Source: CAYUTA01 sp964447605
Lineage (GTDB): Bacteria > Bacillota > Clostridia > Christensenellales > CAG-138
Direction of reading: 5' to 3'
NCBI GenBank assembly: GCA_964447605.1
Contig: CAYUTA010000003.1
Span: 19,397 to 83,396, forward strand
DNA length: 64,000 nucleotides
Position 1 is the stretch's first letter. Each line of letters begins with the position of its first letter. The notes beneath the pieces are model-generated. The model was not told the origin of the DNA and did no database searches. It worked only from the letters and a program-made list of their open reading frames with translations. The position numbers and the translations under genes were made by a program. Below, piece after piece: positions 63,722 through 64,000 of the stretch.

Positions 63722-63937
63722 TTACGGCAGCTTGAACGTATAGCCCTTAATGGTTACGGAACGTTCATTGAGCCGTTTTGCAGCCTCAATCTTCTCTTTA
63801 GCCTCAAAGAAATCGTATTGCGTCCCGATGATGTCTTCGGCAATTCGCTGGGCTTCTTCCGGGGTAGTGCCAAGCTGTGCGGCAATTCCAGAGAGAGTGA
63901 GGCATAAAAGTGCGGCAAGTTCCTGTAGTTTACTCAT
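63722..63937 (-). CDS. Small helical protein, 71 residues, function unknown
   Basis: Start MSKLQELAALLCLTLSGIAA behind AGGAGAACGCAACC. The first helix is moderately hydrophobic, and the rest is charged and helical (TTPEEAQRIAEDI, FFEAKEKIEAAKRL), ending TIKGYTFKLP. No family recognised. It precedes the secreted-protein gene on the same strand with ~190 bases between. Confidence 0.6.
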   Translation of the reverse strand: MSKLQELAALLCLTLSGIAAQLGTTPEEAQRIAEDIIGTQYDFFEAKEKIEAAKRLNERSVTIKGYTFKLP

Positions 63938-64000
63938 GGTTGCGTTCTCCTACTATAATGAATTTACGCTCCATTCGAGTGAGTAACGGATTTCGGAATG

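Overview
The window is GC-rich bacterial chromosome. It carries a complete gerA-gerB-gerC spore-germination operon, AddA/AddB recombination nucleases instead of RecBCD, lipoproteins with short leaders, a GlsB-type membrane protein, many TTG/GTG starts behind strong AGGAGG-like ribosome sites, and near-consensus TTGACA/TATAAT promoters. Together these point to a spore-forming member of the Bacillota, most likely class Clostridia. No rRNA, tRNA or CRISPR array was seen.

Layout, left to right. 1-5.5 kb: the tail of an MFS transporter, a GNAT enzyme with a membrane tail, a NUDIX hydrolase, a PfkB sugar kinase with a YesL-type membrane protein, and an isolated 70-residue membrane protein with its own promoter and terminator. 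5.6-10.9 kb: a complete branched-chain-amino-acid-type ABC importer (livK, then livHMGF) followed by a GNAT gene; a 588-base gap full of hairpins separates livK from livH. 11.5-17.9 kb (minus): a flippase and GT2 glycosyltransferase pair, and an FtsX-type permease with its ATPase. 18-21 kb (minus): murI, a GlsB-like gene, and a glycolipid pair (CrtO-like acyltransferase plus UgtP/MGDG-synthase-like glycosyltransferase). A two-component system and a serine hydrolase (21.2-24.2 kb) diverge from this pair across a promoter region with four TTAAY boxes spaced 11, 10 and 11 bases apart.

24.2-26.3 kb is the most unusual stretch. Two XRE repressor genes each face a divergent cargo gene, and the two cargo genes are near-identical 88/91-residue proteins of unknown function. 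A frameshifted short gene lies between them, and the whole block is bounded by 56-base inverted copies (55/56 identical) of a structured repeat. A third, diverged copy of that repeat lies downstream of livK.

26.3-41 kb: a lipoprotein, a secreted metallophosphoesterase, the thpR-addB-addA operon (preceded by a LexA/SOS-like box and a DnaA-box cluster), then uvrA-ydcF. 41-46 kb (plus): a CAT-fold acyltransferase, a polytopic membrane protein, a DUF1015 protein and aspartate kinase. 46-51.5 kb (minus): a five-repeat SH3b secreted protein and a MacB-type exporter operon in which a membrane-anchored CARDB-like protein stands where a membrane-fusion protein is often found. 51.9-57.5 kb (minus): a J-domain protein, a DUF5685 protein, and the ger operon with a previously unlisted 58-residue membrane gene at its end. 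57.7-64 kb: a PadR regulator whose partner gene is cut off at the same point as a convergent CARDB-like gene, which looks like a deletion or assembly junction. Then come an ABC exporter with an unusually long permease and a visibly more AT-rich tail holding a lipoprotein, a small secreted protein with a structured leader, and a 71-residue protein.
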